Part shown: in pieces, positions 1 through 8,052 of the stretch
Layout of the letters: each line of letters opens with the position of its first letter
Numbering within the stretch: position 1 is the first letter of the stretch
Assembly (NCBI GenBank): GCA_050248275.1
Contig: JBFWSR010000004.1
Span: 111,941-175,940, forward strand
DNA: 64,000 nt
Source of the DNA: CAILZL01 sp050248275
GTDB taxonomy: Bacteria; Pseudomonadota; Gammaproteobacteria; Steroidobacterales; Steroidobacteraceae
Reading direction: 5' to 3'
Program-made: the position numbers and the translations under genes
Notes under the pieces: generated by a model
What the model was told of the DNA's origin: nothing
What the model saw: only the letters and a program-made list of their open reading frames with translations
Databases searched by the model: none

Positions 1-571
1 CCTGCACCAGGCGGTCATTGAAGTAACCGTGCGGATAGCCCAGGTTTTCATAGGCTTGCTGAAACAGGGGATAAAAACGCCGGTACCATGCCGCTGCCTG
101 CTGGATCTCGATTGCATTGAGCAGCCTTACGACAGGCGAATATCTGGCGTAGTTCTCGGTGGCAAGCATCAGGTCCTGCTTGTCTTCAGAGCCGGTGACG
201 AGAAAATTTCCGGGCACAGGCTGTAATGGGCGCAATTGTACGGCCAGCTCTTTTCTGGGCAGGTTGTCTACTGTGGCCACAATATGGCGAATGATTTGTG
301 TCGGGATCAGATGAGCGGCAAGGTCTGCTGTGCCGAACAGTTGTTGCAGTGACGCCTGGACGCCGGCATCGCTTTCTTCGAGTGGCGGGAGCATTTCTTG
401 CGGTTCGCTTGCCAATGGGTAATTGATGGCCGGCTTGGTCTCTTCCTGTGTGGCCAATGAGGGTGGGGGTGCAATCGTTCCCGGTTCGGTTTTGTACTGA
501 ACGACATACCATGTGCCTGCCGCTGCAACGGCAAGCACTGCGGGAATGAGCCATGCCAATGACTTTTTCAT
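1..571 (-). CDS. DUF3014 domain protein, partial (C-terminus off the window)
   Basis: The reading frame opens with ATG at 571 (GAGG ribosome-binding site just upstream) and is still open at the left edge, giving 190 codons. The product starts MKKSLAWLIPAVLAVAAAG, a single N-terminal membrane anchor, followed by a proline-rich linker (PPPSLATQEETKP) and a soluble part with LFGTADLAAHLIP, RHIVATVDNLPR and the YSPVVRLLNAIE region. This pattern matches the DUF3014 family of inner-membrane-anchored proteins of unknown function. It lies about 120 bp downstream of the ectoine-linked symporter on the same strand but is probably a separate unit. No catalytic motif is visible. A longer-looking frame at 186-554 is a shadow of this gene. 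Confidence 0.8.
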   Translation of the reverse strand, partial: MKKSLAWLIPAVLAVAAAGTWYVVQYKTEPGTIAPPPSLATQEETKPAINYPLASEPQEMLPPLEESDAGVQASLQQLFGTADLAAHLIPTQIIRHIVATVDNLPRKELAVQLRPLQPVPGNFLVTGSEDKQDLMLATENYARYSPVVRLLNAIEIQQAAAWYRRFYPLFQQAYENLGYPHGYFNDRLVQ

Positions 572-693
572 GAATGCCTCACACTGTCAAAATCGTCTGG
601 ATTTCCAAACCCTGGTACTGGCGGATGCCAACCGCAGAGAAAAAGTTCAATAATCAGTGGCGTGTCGTACCATCCTTCTGGCGGCGTCTGCGG

Positions 694-2121
694 CTATTTA
701 CGTGTCAACGAGGCGGGCAGCCTGAATTGCCCCATGACGGTGGAGACGTAGTAAGCAGAAAGGCCGGCCAGGATGCCCGGGAAACCTTCATAAACGTAGC
801 CGTCCAGTTGTTGCTCACGCCACCACAGGCTGGCCAGTGCGCCGGTTATCATCATCGCCAGCGCAGCCCTTTGCGAAGGTCTGCGCCCGGCCGCCAGCAA
901 CAGCAGCAGTGGCACGAAGACCGAGCCAAGGGTGGACCAGGCCATGATCACCAGTTGAAATACGCTGCCGGGGCCGACGATGGCAATCCCCAAGGCCAGT
1001 GCAGTGATCGATAACGTGGCCATTTTGGCGGAGTGTTTTCCTTCACCGAGTTTCGGCCATAAATCATTGGTCAGACAGGCCGAGCAACTGAGCACCAGGG
1101 AATCGGCGGTGGACATGGTCGCAGCAAAAATGCCCGCCAATATCAAACCGACCAGCAGCGGCGGCAACAGATTCTGCGCCATGGTAGGCAGGGCCAGTTC
1201 CGGATCGAGCGTGGAAAGCTCCGGCAGGTAAACGCGTGACAGCAGGCCTACGATGGTTGCCAGGGCGTAGAACGTTACGAAAAAGCCGTAATACCAGAGT
1301 CGCGCATTGGCGAGGTGAGCGGGTTGGTCAAGCGCCATGAAGCGCACCATGATGTGGGGTTGTCCTGCAACGCTCAGTCCGGCAAACAGCCAGCCAATGA
1401 CAAACAGAACCATGCCGCTCATTTCAGGCAGCAGCAGGTTGTCCGGAAACCAGTTCATGTGGCCGGGAATGGCTTGCAGGCGCGCCATGCTGGCGCCGAT
1501 GCCGCCCAGGCCATGGACGGCAGCCACTGCCAGAATGGCCATCGCCGCCAGCATCACGAAGGATTGGGCTACGTCGGTCCAGATGGACGCCCGAATGCCG
1601 CCTGCCATGCAATAGATCGCTACGATAATGGCAACCAGCACGGCGCCGGTATGCAGGTGCCAGCCAAACAATGCGTGCAATGCCTTGCCGCCGGCGCTGA
1701 ATTGGGCGGCAGCGTATGCCCCTAGAAGAATGATGCTGAATATCGCGCCGAGCAGACGTATATGTGTTTGTGATTGTCCTGTCCAGTGACTGATGACGCC
1801 GGCAAAGCTGAGTTCACGCGTTGCTGCCGTTGCTTGCCGCAGCCGTTTGTATATCCATAGCGAAGCCAGCAGATCGCCGGTTATCCAGCCGATCATCAGC
1901 CATACGGACGCCAGTCCGGTGGTGTAGGTATAACCAATGACGCCGATGAACATGTAGCCGCTGTTGTTGGTGGCAACGGCAGACAGTCCTACCATCAGGG
2001 GATGCACGTTGCTGCTTGCCAGATAGTAGTCTGCAGCGGTACCCCGACTGCGGGTGACGGAATAAATACCGATCAAAAAGAACGACAGCAGACAGGTGCA
2101 GAAACTCAGAAGCATCATCAC
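694..2121 (-). CDS. Sodium:solute symporter (SSS family), ectoine-operon linked
   Basis: A 475-residue polytopic membrane protein with about 13 hydrophobic segments and the SSS/PutP hallmarks: an N-terminal stretch followed by SSNVHPLMVGLSAVATNNSGYMFIG and a GLILAGIFAATMSTADSLVL motif near residue 320, the conserved sodium-site helix of this family. It begins 34 bp after the ectD stop on the same strand, so it is probably the last gene of ectABCD-sss. From family knowledge SSS proteins import proline, pantothenate, sugars or osmolytes with sodium. From the position I infer uptake or recapture of a compatible solute, possibly ectoine or hydroxyectoine. The substrate cannot be read from sequence. 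Confidence 0.85.
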   Translation of the reverse strand: MMMLLSFCTCLLSFFLIGIYSVTRSRGTAADYYLASSNVHPLMVGLSAVATNNSGYMFIGVIGYTYTTGLASVWLMIGWITGDLLASLWIYKRLRQATAATRELSFAGVISHWTGQSQTHIRLLGAIFSIILLGAYAAAQFSAGGKALHALFGWHLHTGAVLVAIIVAIYCMAGGIRASIWTDVAQSFVMLAAMAILAVAAVHGLGGIGASMARLQAIPGHMNWFPDNLLLPEMSGMVLFVIGWLFAGLSVAGQPHIMVRFMALDQPAHLANARLWYYGFFVTFYALATIVGLLSRVYLPELSTLDPELALPTMAQNLLPPLLVGLILAGIFAATMSTADSLVLSCSACLTNDLWPKLGEGKHSAKMATLSITALALGIAIVGPGSVFQLVIMAWSTLGSVFVPLLLLLAAGRRPSQRAALAMMITGALASLWWREQQLDGYVYEGFPGILAGLSAYYVSTVMGQFRLPASLTRK

Positions 2122-2155
2122 GGTTTCAGTCTGGTTGCTGCTGCCGGTCGTTTAC

Positions 2156-3103
2156 TCACGCCAGTGTTCCATCGACGGATTTGATGGCGCGAATTTCCTT
2201 GCGGGTGGCAATGAACTCCGGACGCGGTTTGATGGCGTCGCCATAAGGAGCCGTCACCCGATTGCGGATGCTGTTGTAGACGATGAAGATGTTGGAGCGC
2301 GGCAAGGGGGAGATGTTGCTGTTCGAGCCATGCATGATGTTGCAGTCAAACAGAACGATCTTGCCGGGCTTGCCCTTGGGCGCCACGATGCCGCCGCGTT
2401 CATGGAGCAGACGCAACGACGCATGGTCCGGCACCCCGTATTCCTGACGTCGCAACGACTGTTTGTAGTGATCGTCGGGCGTGGTTCCCACGCAGCGGAC
2501 ATAGGATTTGTGGGAACCGGGCATCACCATCAGCGGACCATTGTATTCAGTGTTTTCGGTGAGTGCGATCGACATGCTCAGGGCGCGCATGCGTGGCATC
2601 CCGTCTTCAACATGCCAGGTTTCAAAATCGGAATGCCAGTAAAAGTCCTTGCCTGAAAATCCCGGTTTATAGTTGAGACGTGATTGATGTACATACACTT
2701 CGTCGCCCAGCAACTGCCTGGCGCTATTCACTAACCGGCTGTCAGCCGCCAGCCGTCCGAGCAGCAGATTTTGTTCGTGAATATGAAACACTGAACGCAC
2801 TTCCCGCGAGTCGCGTTCGAGAATCAGGGTTTCGGGATGGAGTTGGTCGGGCTTTTCCCGCAAACGGGCAGCTTCTGCCTGTAGCGCCGACAATTCGACT
2901 GTATTCAGCCAGTCATCCAATGTGATGTAGCCGTCGCGCTCGAAAGCGGCAAGCTGTGCATGCGTCAGCGGACCGGAGGCATCAGCCCCGCCATGCAATA
3001 CCGGATCGACTCGCTCGACGATGACGGGTTGAGAATCTATGCGGGAACGATACGGGTCATCGTGATAACCCGAAAAACTTTTTTGCAGGTTGGTTGCAGA
3101 CAT
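2156..3103 (-). CDS. ectD: Ectoine 5-hydroxylase EctD
   Basis: A 315-residue Fe(II)/2-oxoglutarate dioxygenase of the PhyH superfamily that converts ectoine to 5-hydroxyectoine. The EctD signature FYWHSDFETWHVEDGM is present at residues 154-169. The iron triad is visible as H157, D159 and H258 (in IMHGSN), and the 2-oxoglutarate-binding RSNIF follows at about 269-273. The length is normal for EctD (about 300). It starts 6 bp after the ectC stop in the ectABCD order. Hydroxyectoine is usually made by organisms facing salt together with heat or desiccation. A generic phytanoyl-CoA dioxygenase is excluded by the signature and the context. Confidence 0.97.
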   Translation of the reverse strand: MSATNLQKSFSGYHDDPYRSRIDSQPVIVERVDPVLHGGADASGPLTHAQLAAFERDGYITLDDWLNTVELSALQAEAARLREKPDQLHPETLILERDSREVRSVFHIHEQNLLLGRLAADSRLVNSARQLLGDEVYVHQSRLNYKPGFSGKDFYWHSDFETWHVEDGMPRMRALSMSIALTENTEYNGPLMVMPGSHKSYVRCVGTTPDDHYKQSLRRQEYGVPDHASLRLLHERGGIVAPKGKPGKIVLFDCNIMHGSNSNISPLPRSNIFIVYNSIRNRVTAPYGDAIKPRPEFIATRKEIRAIKSVDGTLA

Positions 3104-3109
3104 GGCGGT

Positions 3110-3523
3110 TCAGGTGGTCTTTTCGGTTGAATGGGCGGAGCCATCATCCAGCGGATAAGCTCCGGTCTCGTCATGGATTTCCTTGCCATTCAGGGGGGGA
3201 TTGAATACGCAGGCCAGCAGCAGATCGGTGTGCGCACGCAGAACATGCTCATCGTGTTTATCCAGCACATAGATGGTGCCCGGCACGACCGGATGGCGTT
3301 TGCCATCCTCCGTGGTTTCCACTTCGCCACGACCTGCGATGCAGTAAACCGATTCCAGGTGGTGGCGATAACGCATGGGCGTGCGCGTACCGGCATAGAT
3401 GGTGGTGATGTGAAATGAGAAGCCCATGCCGTCGTTTTTCAATATCAGGCGGGTGCTTTCCCAGTTGTCCGTGACGACACGGCGCGCAGTTTGGCGGGCT
3501 TCGCCCAGAGTACGTACGATCAT
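3110..3523 (-). CDS. ectC: L-ectoine synthase EctC
   Basis: A 137-residue cupin that cyclises N-gamma-acetyl-diaminobutyrate to ectoine, the last step of ectoine biosynthesis. Typical EctC text is present: MIVRTLGEARQTARRV at the N-terminus, GMGFSFHITTIYAGT, the cupin strand HHLESVYCIAGRGEVE, and YVLDKHDEHVLRAHTD. The length matches the family (about 130). The start ATG lies 2 bp after the ectB stop, indicating tight translational coupling. It is followed 6 bp later by ectD. Confidence 0.97.
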   Translation of the reverse strand: MIVRTLGEARQTARRVVTDNWESTRLILKNDGMGFSFHITTIYAGTRTPMRYRHHLESVYCIAGRGEVETTEDGKRHPVVPGTIYVLDKHDEHVLRAHTDLLLACVFNPPLNGKEIHDETGAYPLDDGSAHSTEKTT

Positions 3524-3525
3524 GT

Positions 3526-4857
3526 TTATTGACCTGTCTTTTTCCGGGCCGGACTGTCGGCGGCTTCGGCAAGCATGACTTCACTGACGCAGTCGGCAAC
3601 GATATTGATGCCCAGCGCCAGATCCTTTTCACTGATGGTCAGAGGGCAGAGAAACTTGAGCACTTCGTCATGCGGACCGCTGGTTTCAATGATCAGCCCC
3701 CGGCTGAAGGCGGCTTTGCTGATGGCATTGCCGAAGCCATGATTGGCGAATGCCAGACCCAGCATCATGCCGCGGCCCTTCACCTGTATTTGACCGGGGA
3801 AGGATCGGCAAATGGCCTCCAGACCTGCTTTCAACAATTCGCCTTTGTGTTGCACTTCCCTAGCGAAACTGTCATCCGCCCAGAAATGATTCAGGACATG
3901 CGCAGCAGTGACGAATGCATGATTGTTGCCGCGGAAAGTACCGTTGTGTTCGCCGGGCGACCAGATATCGAGGTCGCGCCGGATAAGAGTGATGGCGAAA
4001 GGCAGCCCCATGCCGCTCAAGGATTTTGACAACGTGACAAAGTCAGGCTGGATGCCGGCGGATTCAAAGCTGAAGAAAGCTCCTGTTCGTCCGCAGCCTG
4101 CCTGAATGTCATCGACGATCAGCAGAATCTTGCGTCGCTGGCAAATGCTCTGCAGTTTCTGTAACCAGGCACTGCTGGCGACATTGAGTCCGCCTTCGCC
4201 CTGAACGGTTTCCACGATGACGGCGGCGGGGGTGTCGATGCCGCTGCTGGGATCGTCCAGCGTTTTTTCGAAATAGTCGAGCGTATCGACGCCAGTGCCC
4301 ATGTAGCCGTCATAGGGCATGCGAATCATGCCTGACAAAGGCAGTCCGGCACCGCCGCGATGATGTGCATTGCCGGTCATGGCCAGCGCGCCCAATGTCA
4401 CGCCATGAAAGCCGTTGGTGAAACAGACGACGGGATGTCTGCCTGTTACCTTGCGTGCCAGTTTCAGCGCGGCTTCAACGCTGTTGGTGCCGGTGGGTCC
4501 GGTGAATTGCGCCACATAGGACAGCTTTCGAGGTTTTAAAATCCGGCTTTCCAGCGCTTCGAGAAAATCCGCTTTGGCGCTGGTATGCAAGTCGAGGCTG
4601 TGGGTGATGCCTTGTTGCTGGAGGTAATTCACCAGGGCTTTGAGCAATACCGGATGATTGTGTCCGTAATTCAAGCTGCCGGCACCCGCGAGAAAATCCA
4701 GGTAGGCATTGCCGCGTTCGTCATAAATACGCACGCCATCGGCGCGCGCGAATACGACCGGGAAATTGCGCGCATAACTTCTGACCCTGGATTCCTGCTT
4801 GGCAAAGACGGCGGCACGTCCCGGGAGTGCGTGCAAGTTGTGGCTGACAATGGTCAT
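3526..4857 (-). CDS. ectB: Diaminobutyrate--2-oxoglutarate aminotransferase EctB
   Basis: A 443-residue class III PLP aminotransferase that makes L-2,4-diaminobutyrate from aspartate semialdehyde using glutamate. Visible are the phosphate-binding region FTGPTGTNSVEAALKLAR (about 118-135), the cofactor aspartate in LIVDDIQAGCGRTG (about 246-259), and the Schiff-base lysine K278 in FVTLSKSLSGMGLP. It lies 60 bp downstream of ectA and is coupled to ectC. No ectoine-specific aspartokinase (ask_ect) is present in the cluster, so precursor supply must come from the general aspartate pathway. Confidence 0.97.
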   Translation of the reverse strand: MTIVSHNLHALPGRAAVFAKQESRVRSYARNFPVVFARADGVRIYDERGNAYLDFLAGAGSLNYGHNHPVLLKALVNYLQQQGITHSLDLHTSAKADFLEALESRILKPRKLSYVAQFTGPTGTNSVEAALKLARKVTGRHPVVCFTNGFHGVTLGALAMTGNAHHRGGAGLPLSGMIRMPYDGYMGTGVDTLDYFEKTLDDPSSGIDTPAAVIVETVQGEGGLNVASSAWLQKLQSICQRRKILLIVDDIQAGCGRTGAFFSFESAGIQPDFVTLSKSLSGMGLPFAITLIRRDLDIWSPGEHNGTFRGNNHAFVTAAHVLNHFWADDSFAREVQHKGELLKAGLEAICRSFPGQIQVKGRGMMLGLAFANHGFGNAISKAAFSRGLIIETSGPHDEVLKFLCPLTISEKDLALGINIVADCVSEVMLAEAADSPARKKTGQ

Positions 4858-4917
4858 TGAGTTTCCCCCAATTGTTGAGAAGGCAGAGCGTGGTGCTGCG
4901 CAGCGAGAGCGGCGCGG

Positions 4918-5466
4918 CTATGCGATGGATGCGGTAGCGGCCGGGGAAGATGCAAATGGGCCGACTGTCACCAGCATTTCCGTGTCATGCCGGTCGGCAA
5001 AGTGTTGTTTCCGGTCGAACAGGACCCGGCTTTTGATTCCGGTATCCAGTACTCGCGCCAGGGAACCGAACAATGCCCAGGACGCCAGGTTGCCGGGAGT
5101 GATGGTGGTCTGCAGATGGCTGACTCCTTCACACGCGGGACGTTTCAATAACGATTGCAGCATGGACCGGGCCAGTCCCGTACCACGGGCTTCAGATGCG
5201 ACTGCGATTTGCCAAATGAAGAGAGTGTGCGGTTGGTCCGGACTGACAAAGCCCGATACAAACCCCAGCAGGCGCTCGTCGGCTTCGGCAATGACACAGG
5301 TGCCGGAAAACAATGAGCATTGCAGCAGATTGCAGTACATTGAGTTCATATCCAGCGGTGGACAGCGCGCGATCAGTTCATGCACCCGGACGCCGTCCGC
5401 TGTTGACGGTGTGCGCAGATGAATGTTGTCACTGGCAGTGGTTTGCGGTTGAAAGAAACGTTGCAT
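4918..5466 (-). CDS. ectA: L-2,4-diaminobutyrate N-acetyltransferase EctA
   Basis: A 182-residue GNAT-fold acetyltransferase that acetylates diaminobutyrate with acetyl-CoA. The EctA-like N-terminus (LRTPSTADGVRVHELIARC, then LDMNSMYCNLLQC), the acetyl-CoA-binding motif A region (QIAVASEARGTGLARSML, about 115-132) and TTITPGNLASWALFGSLA are present. It is the first gene of the ectABCD-sss operon, starting at ATG 5466 across a 250-bp divergent promoter region from ectR. Length and motif order are normal for the family. Confidence 0.96.
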   Translation of the reverse strand: MQRFFQPQTTASDNIHLRTPSTADGVRVHELIARCPPLDMNSMYCNLLQCSLFSGTCVIAEADERLLGFVSGFVSPDQPHTLFIWQIAVASEARGTGLARSMLQSLLKRPACEGVSHLQTTITPGNLASWALFGSLARVLDTGIKSRVLFDRKQHFADRHDTEMLVTVGPFASSPAATASIA

Positions 5467-5717
5467 GTATGTGCGTGGAAATTGCCAATCCCAGATATTT
5501 AGATGATCGAAGTAATTTTCGAGGGCGATGATAGGTTAACATCCCGATGTGTCAACCAATCATTCTGTTTATTTGTTTTATTTCAATGAGTTGTTTTTAT
5601 TTTTTGGTGTTTTATGATTGGTTGCATAGTTAGATGTACGAATAATATGCGCTCGATTTCAGGCATGGGAGTAATTGTCAGAGGGCAGCCGCAGGGTGAA
5701 TTGTTGTCAGGAATGTG
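5467..5717. promoter_or_regulatory. ectA-ectR divergent promoter/operator region
   Basis: This AT-rich intergenic region separates ectA (minus) from ectR (plus). It contains a perfect 11-bp inverted repeat, CAACCAATCAT (5553-5563) and ATGATTGGTTG (5614-5624), whose arms are 50 bp apart. It also contains two similar direct copies of a second element: TTAGATGATCGAAGTAAT (5499-5516, 33 bp before the ectA start) and TTAGATGTACGAATAAT (5630-5646). The first copy is close to a palindrome (TTAGAT-G-ATCGAA, one mismatch). MarR-type EctR proteins of halotolerant methylotrophs bind an AT-rich palindrome over the ectA promoter, so either element is a candidate operator. Which one EctR uses cannot be told from sequence. 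Confidence 0.6.
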
Positions 5718-6233
5718 ATGGTGACAATGAGCATCGAAGAACAGGTCTTGACCGAGTTGCGGCGCATCATTCGCGCCACGCAGATCAATGCCAAGACGCT
5801 GGCGACCCACAGCCAGTTGACAGTCTCGCAATTGATGGTGCTGCAGTTACTCAAGGGCGGGGGTGAGCTCACGCCACGGCAGATTGCCCAGCATGTCAAT
5901 CTCACCCAGGCGACGGTCACGTCACTGCTTGACCGGCTGGAAGAGCGCAGCCTGATCTCGAGGCGTCGCAGCAGCGAAGACAAACGGCGTTTCCATGTCA
6001 CTCTGACTGCAGAGGGCGCGAATCAGCTGGCGCGGGCGCCGCAAACCCTGCATAACCGCTTCATGAGTCATTTCAGCAGCCTGCAAAGCTGGGAACAGAC
6101 TCATATCCTGTCCGCCTTGCAGCGGATCGCGCATTTGCTGGATGTCGCTTCGGTGGATGCTTCGCCGGTGCTGGATGTGGGCTCGCTGGATCGAACCGTG
6201 GATCACGCCGCACGCGAGCCGGATGAAACCTGA
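5718..6233 (+). CDS. ectR: MarR-family regulator EctR
   Basis: About 171 residues with a MarR winged helix-turn-helix: LTVSQLMVLQLL, then GELTPRQIAQHVNLTQATVTSLLDRLEERSLI (recognition helix about 65-85) and the wing RRRSSEDKRRFHVTLT. It is transcribed divergently from ectABCD, the position of EctR, which represses ect genes at low salt in methylotrophs. Start choice: the frame opens with GTG at 5715, but ATG 5718 is better spaced from the AGGA at 5709-5713; ATG 5727 is also possible. It probably represses its own promoter and that of ectA. Confidence 0.85.
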   Translation: MVTMSIEEQVLTELRRIIRATQINAKTLATHSQLTVSQLMVLQLLKGGGELTPRQIAQHVNLTQATVTSLLDRLEERSLISRRRSSEDKRRFHVTLTAEGANQLARAPQTLHNRFMSHFSSLQSWEQTHILSALQRIAHLLDVASVDASPVLDVGSLDRTVDHAAREPDET

Positions 6234-6324
6234 AAACGCATACAGGACTGTCGTTACGCCGCTCGCACAGCGCGGTCATCAGGCAATGCCGCCCTGATTT
6301 CAGATTTGGATGAGGATCACTTGG

Positions 6325-7152
6325 TTACCGTAAATCCGCCGGCAAGTGCGGCGCAATGACTTCCAGCAGCGCTGTATGAATCTTGGGGGCACCGGCAAGG
6401 ATATGGCCTTCGTGCTGATATTCCGCACCGCTCAAGGTACTGACGATGCCACCGGCTTCGGTGATCATCAACATGCCGGCAGCGGTATCCCAGGGCGCCA
6501 GGCCCAGTTCCCAGAAACCATCCAGACGACCGGCAGCCACATAGGCCAGATCCAGTGAGGCGGCGCCGGGGCGGCGAAGGCCAGCGGCTTTTTGCGTGAG
6601 ATCCTTGAGCATGGCCATGTAGGCATCAAGCCATTGCATGTTGGCGCGATAGGGGAAGCCGGTGCCTATCAAAGCGCCTTCCAGGGTGGTCTGTTTGGTG
6701 ACGCGAATGCGGCGGTCATCCAGTTTGGCGCCGTCGCCGCGGGCGGCGGTGAACAGTTCCTGACGCAGTGGGTCGTAAATGACGCCGCATTCGATGCGGC
6801 CGCGTTTTTGCAAAGCGATGGACACTGCGAACTGTGGAAAGCCGTGAATGAAGTTGGTGGTGCCATCCAGCGGATCGATGATCCAGACGAACTCGTCGTG
6901 GCCGTCGCTGTTCTTGTTGCCATGCTTGCTGTCGGTACGGCCGCTTTCCTCGGCCAGAATGCCGTGATCGGGAAAGCTCATGCGGATGGTTTCGATGATG
7001 TCGGCTTCGGCGCGCAGATCGACTTCGGTGACGAAGTCATTGATATCCTTGCGGCGTACTTCCAGTTGGTGCAGCTTGTTCATGCTGCGCAGAATCATGT
7101 CACCGGCACGACGCGCGGCGCGGATACCAATGTTGAGCATGGGGTGCTGCAT
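6325..7152 (-). CDS. suhB: Inositol-1-monophosphatase SuhB
   Basis: About 275 residues of the inositol monophosphatase family. The metal-binding motifs are all visible: GILAEESG, WIIDPLDGTTNFIHGFP and PWDTAAGMLMITEAGG. The start was set at ATG 7152 (MQHPMLNIGIRAARRAG), which matches the N-terminus of Escherichia coli SuhB; the frame could open five codons earlier. SuhB hydrolyses inositol phosphates in vitro and also joins the ribosomal RNA antitermination complex in E. coli. It is divergent from trmJ, the usual neighbour arrangement in gammaproteobacteria. Confidence 0.93.
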   Translation of the reverse strand: MQHPMLNIGIRAARRAGDMILRSMNKLHQLEVRRKDINDFVTEVDLRAEADIIETIRMSFPDHGILAEESGRTDSKHGNKNSDGHDEFVWIIDPLDGTTNFIHGFPQFAVSIALQKRGRIECGVIYDPLRQELFTAARGDGAKLDDRRIRVTKQTTLEGALIGTGFPYRANMQWLDAYMAMLKDLTQKAAGLRRPGAASLDLAYVAAGRLDGFWELGLAPWDTAAGMLMITEAGGIVSTLSGAEYQHEGHILAGAPKIHTALLEVIAPHLPADLR

Positions 7153-7305
7153 GTCATACCTCTGCATGAGACCTGTGCAAGACAGGCGGGACCAACTGAA
7201 GGTAAAGAGCGCGGGTGCGAGCCGACAGGGCTGGGCACCCGGAAAAGGGCGGCTAGAATAGCAGCCGATAACAGTTTGTCACGTCCATTTTGTACAGTAG
7301 TTCCC

Positions 7306-8052
7306 ATGACCGAGCTCAGTCTGCCCATTCGCATTGTGTTGGTGGCAACCAGTCACCCCGGCAACATCGGTGCGGTGGCGCGCGCCATGAAAAACATGGG
7401 ACTACGTGAACTGCATCTGGTATGTCCACAGCAGTTTCCTCATCCCGAAGCCGCGGCGCGCGCCTCCGGCGCCGATGACCTGCTGGATCAGGCGGTGGTG
7501 CATGCCGATCTGCAATCGGCGGTTGCGGATTGCGGCTTGGTGATCGGCACCAGCGCGCGGCAACGACATATTCCGTTTGTGCCGGTAGAACCGCGCGAGT
7601 GTGCACAGGAAGTGGTCAGGCATGCGCAGGCAGGCGATGCCGTAGCGCTGGTGTTTGGCGCCGAGCGTACCGGACTGACCAATACCGAACTGGCGCTGTG
7701 CGGCATGCTGGTCACCATTCCCACCAGCGATGCGTACAGCTCGCTCAACATCGCCATGGCAGTGCAGATCATCGTCTATGAATTGCGTTTGGCGGCGCGT
7801 GATGCAAGACCCGTGGTCGAGCGCGAGGACCCGCTGGCGACGCAGCTGGATATGGAGCGTTTTTATCAACATCTGGAGGCGGTGCTGGCGGGCACGCAGT
7901 TTCGCGATCACACCGCCAGCGGCCATCTGATGGCGCGGGTGCGGCGCCTGTTCAATCGCGCGCAGGTCGATCAGAACGAAATGCGCATTCTGCGTGGCAT
8001 TCTCACTGCCGTGCAGGAATCCCGTGCCGCGACCACCATGGTGAAATCATGA
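7306..8052 (+). CDS. trmJ: tRNA (cytidine/uridine-32-2'-O)-methyltransferase TrmJ
   Basis: A 248-residue SPOUT methyltransferase that 2'-O-methylates position 32 of tRNAs with S-adenosylmethionine. The N-terminal IRIVLVATSHPGNIGAVARAMKNMGL and the trefoil-knot motifs LVFGAERTGLTNTEL and IPTSDAYSSLNIAMAVQIIVYEL are clear. The frame is open far upstream through the antisense of suhB, but the family start is ATG 7306, so the upstream extension is a shadow. The stop overlaps the iscS start by 4 bp (ATGA), indicating coupling. The gene lies immediately upstream of Fe-S genes, as in E. coli. Confidence 0.95.
   Translation: MTELSLPIRIVLVATSHPGNIGAVARAMKNMGLRELHLVCPQQFPHPEAAARASGADDLLDQAVVHADLQSAVADCGLVIGTSARQRHIPFVPVEPRECAQEVVRHAQAGDAVALVFGAERTGLTNTELALCGMLVTIPTSDAYSSLNIAMAVQIIVYELRLAARDARPVVEREDPLATQLDMERFYQHLEAVLAGTQFRDHTASGHLMARVRRLFNRAQVDQNEMRILRGILTAVQESRAATTMVKS

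Noticed and set aside
6592..7305. Long N-terminal extension of trmJ
   Set aside because: It is the antisense of suhB; the TrmJ fold starts at 7306.
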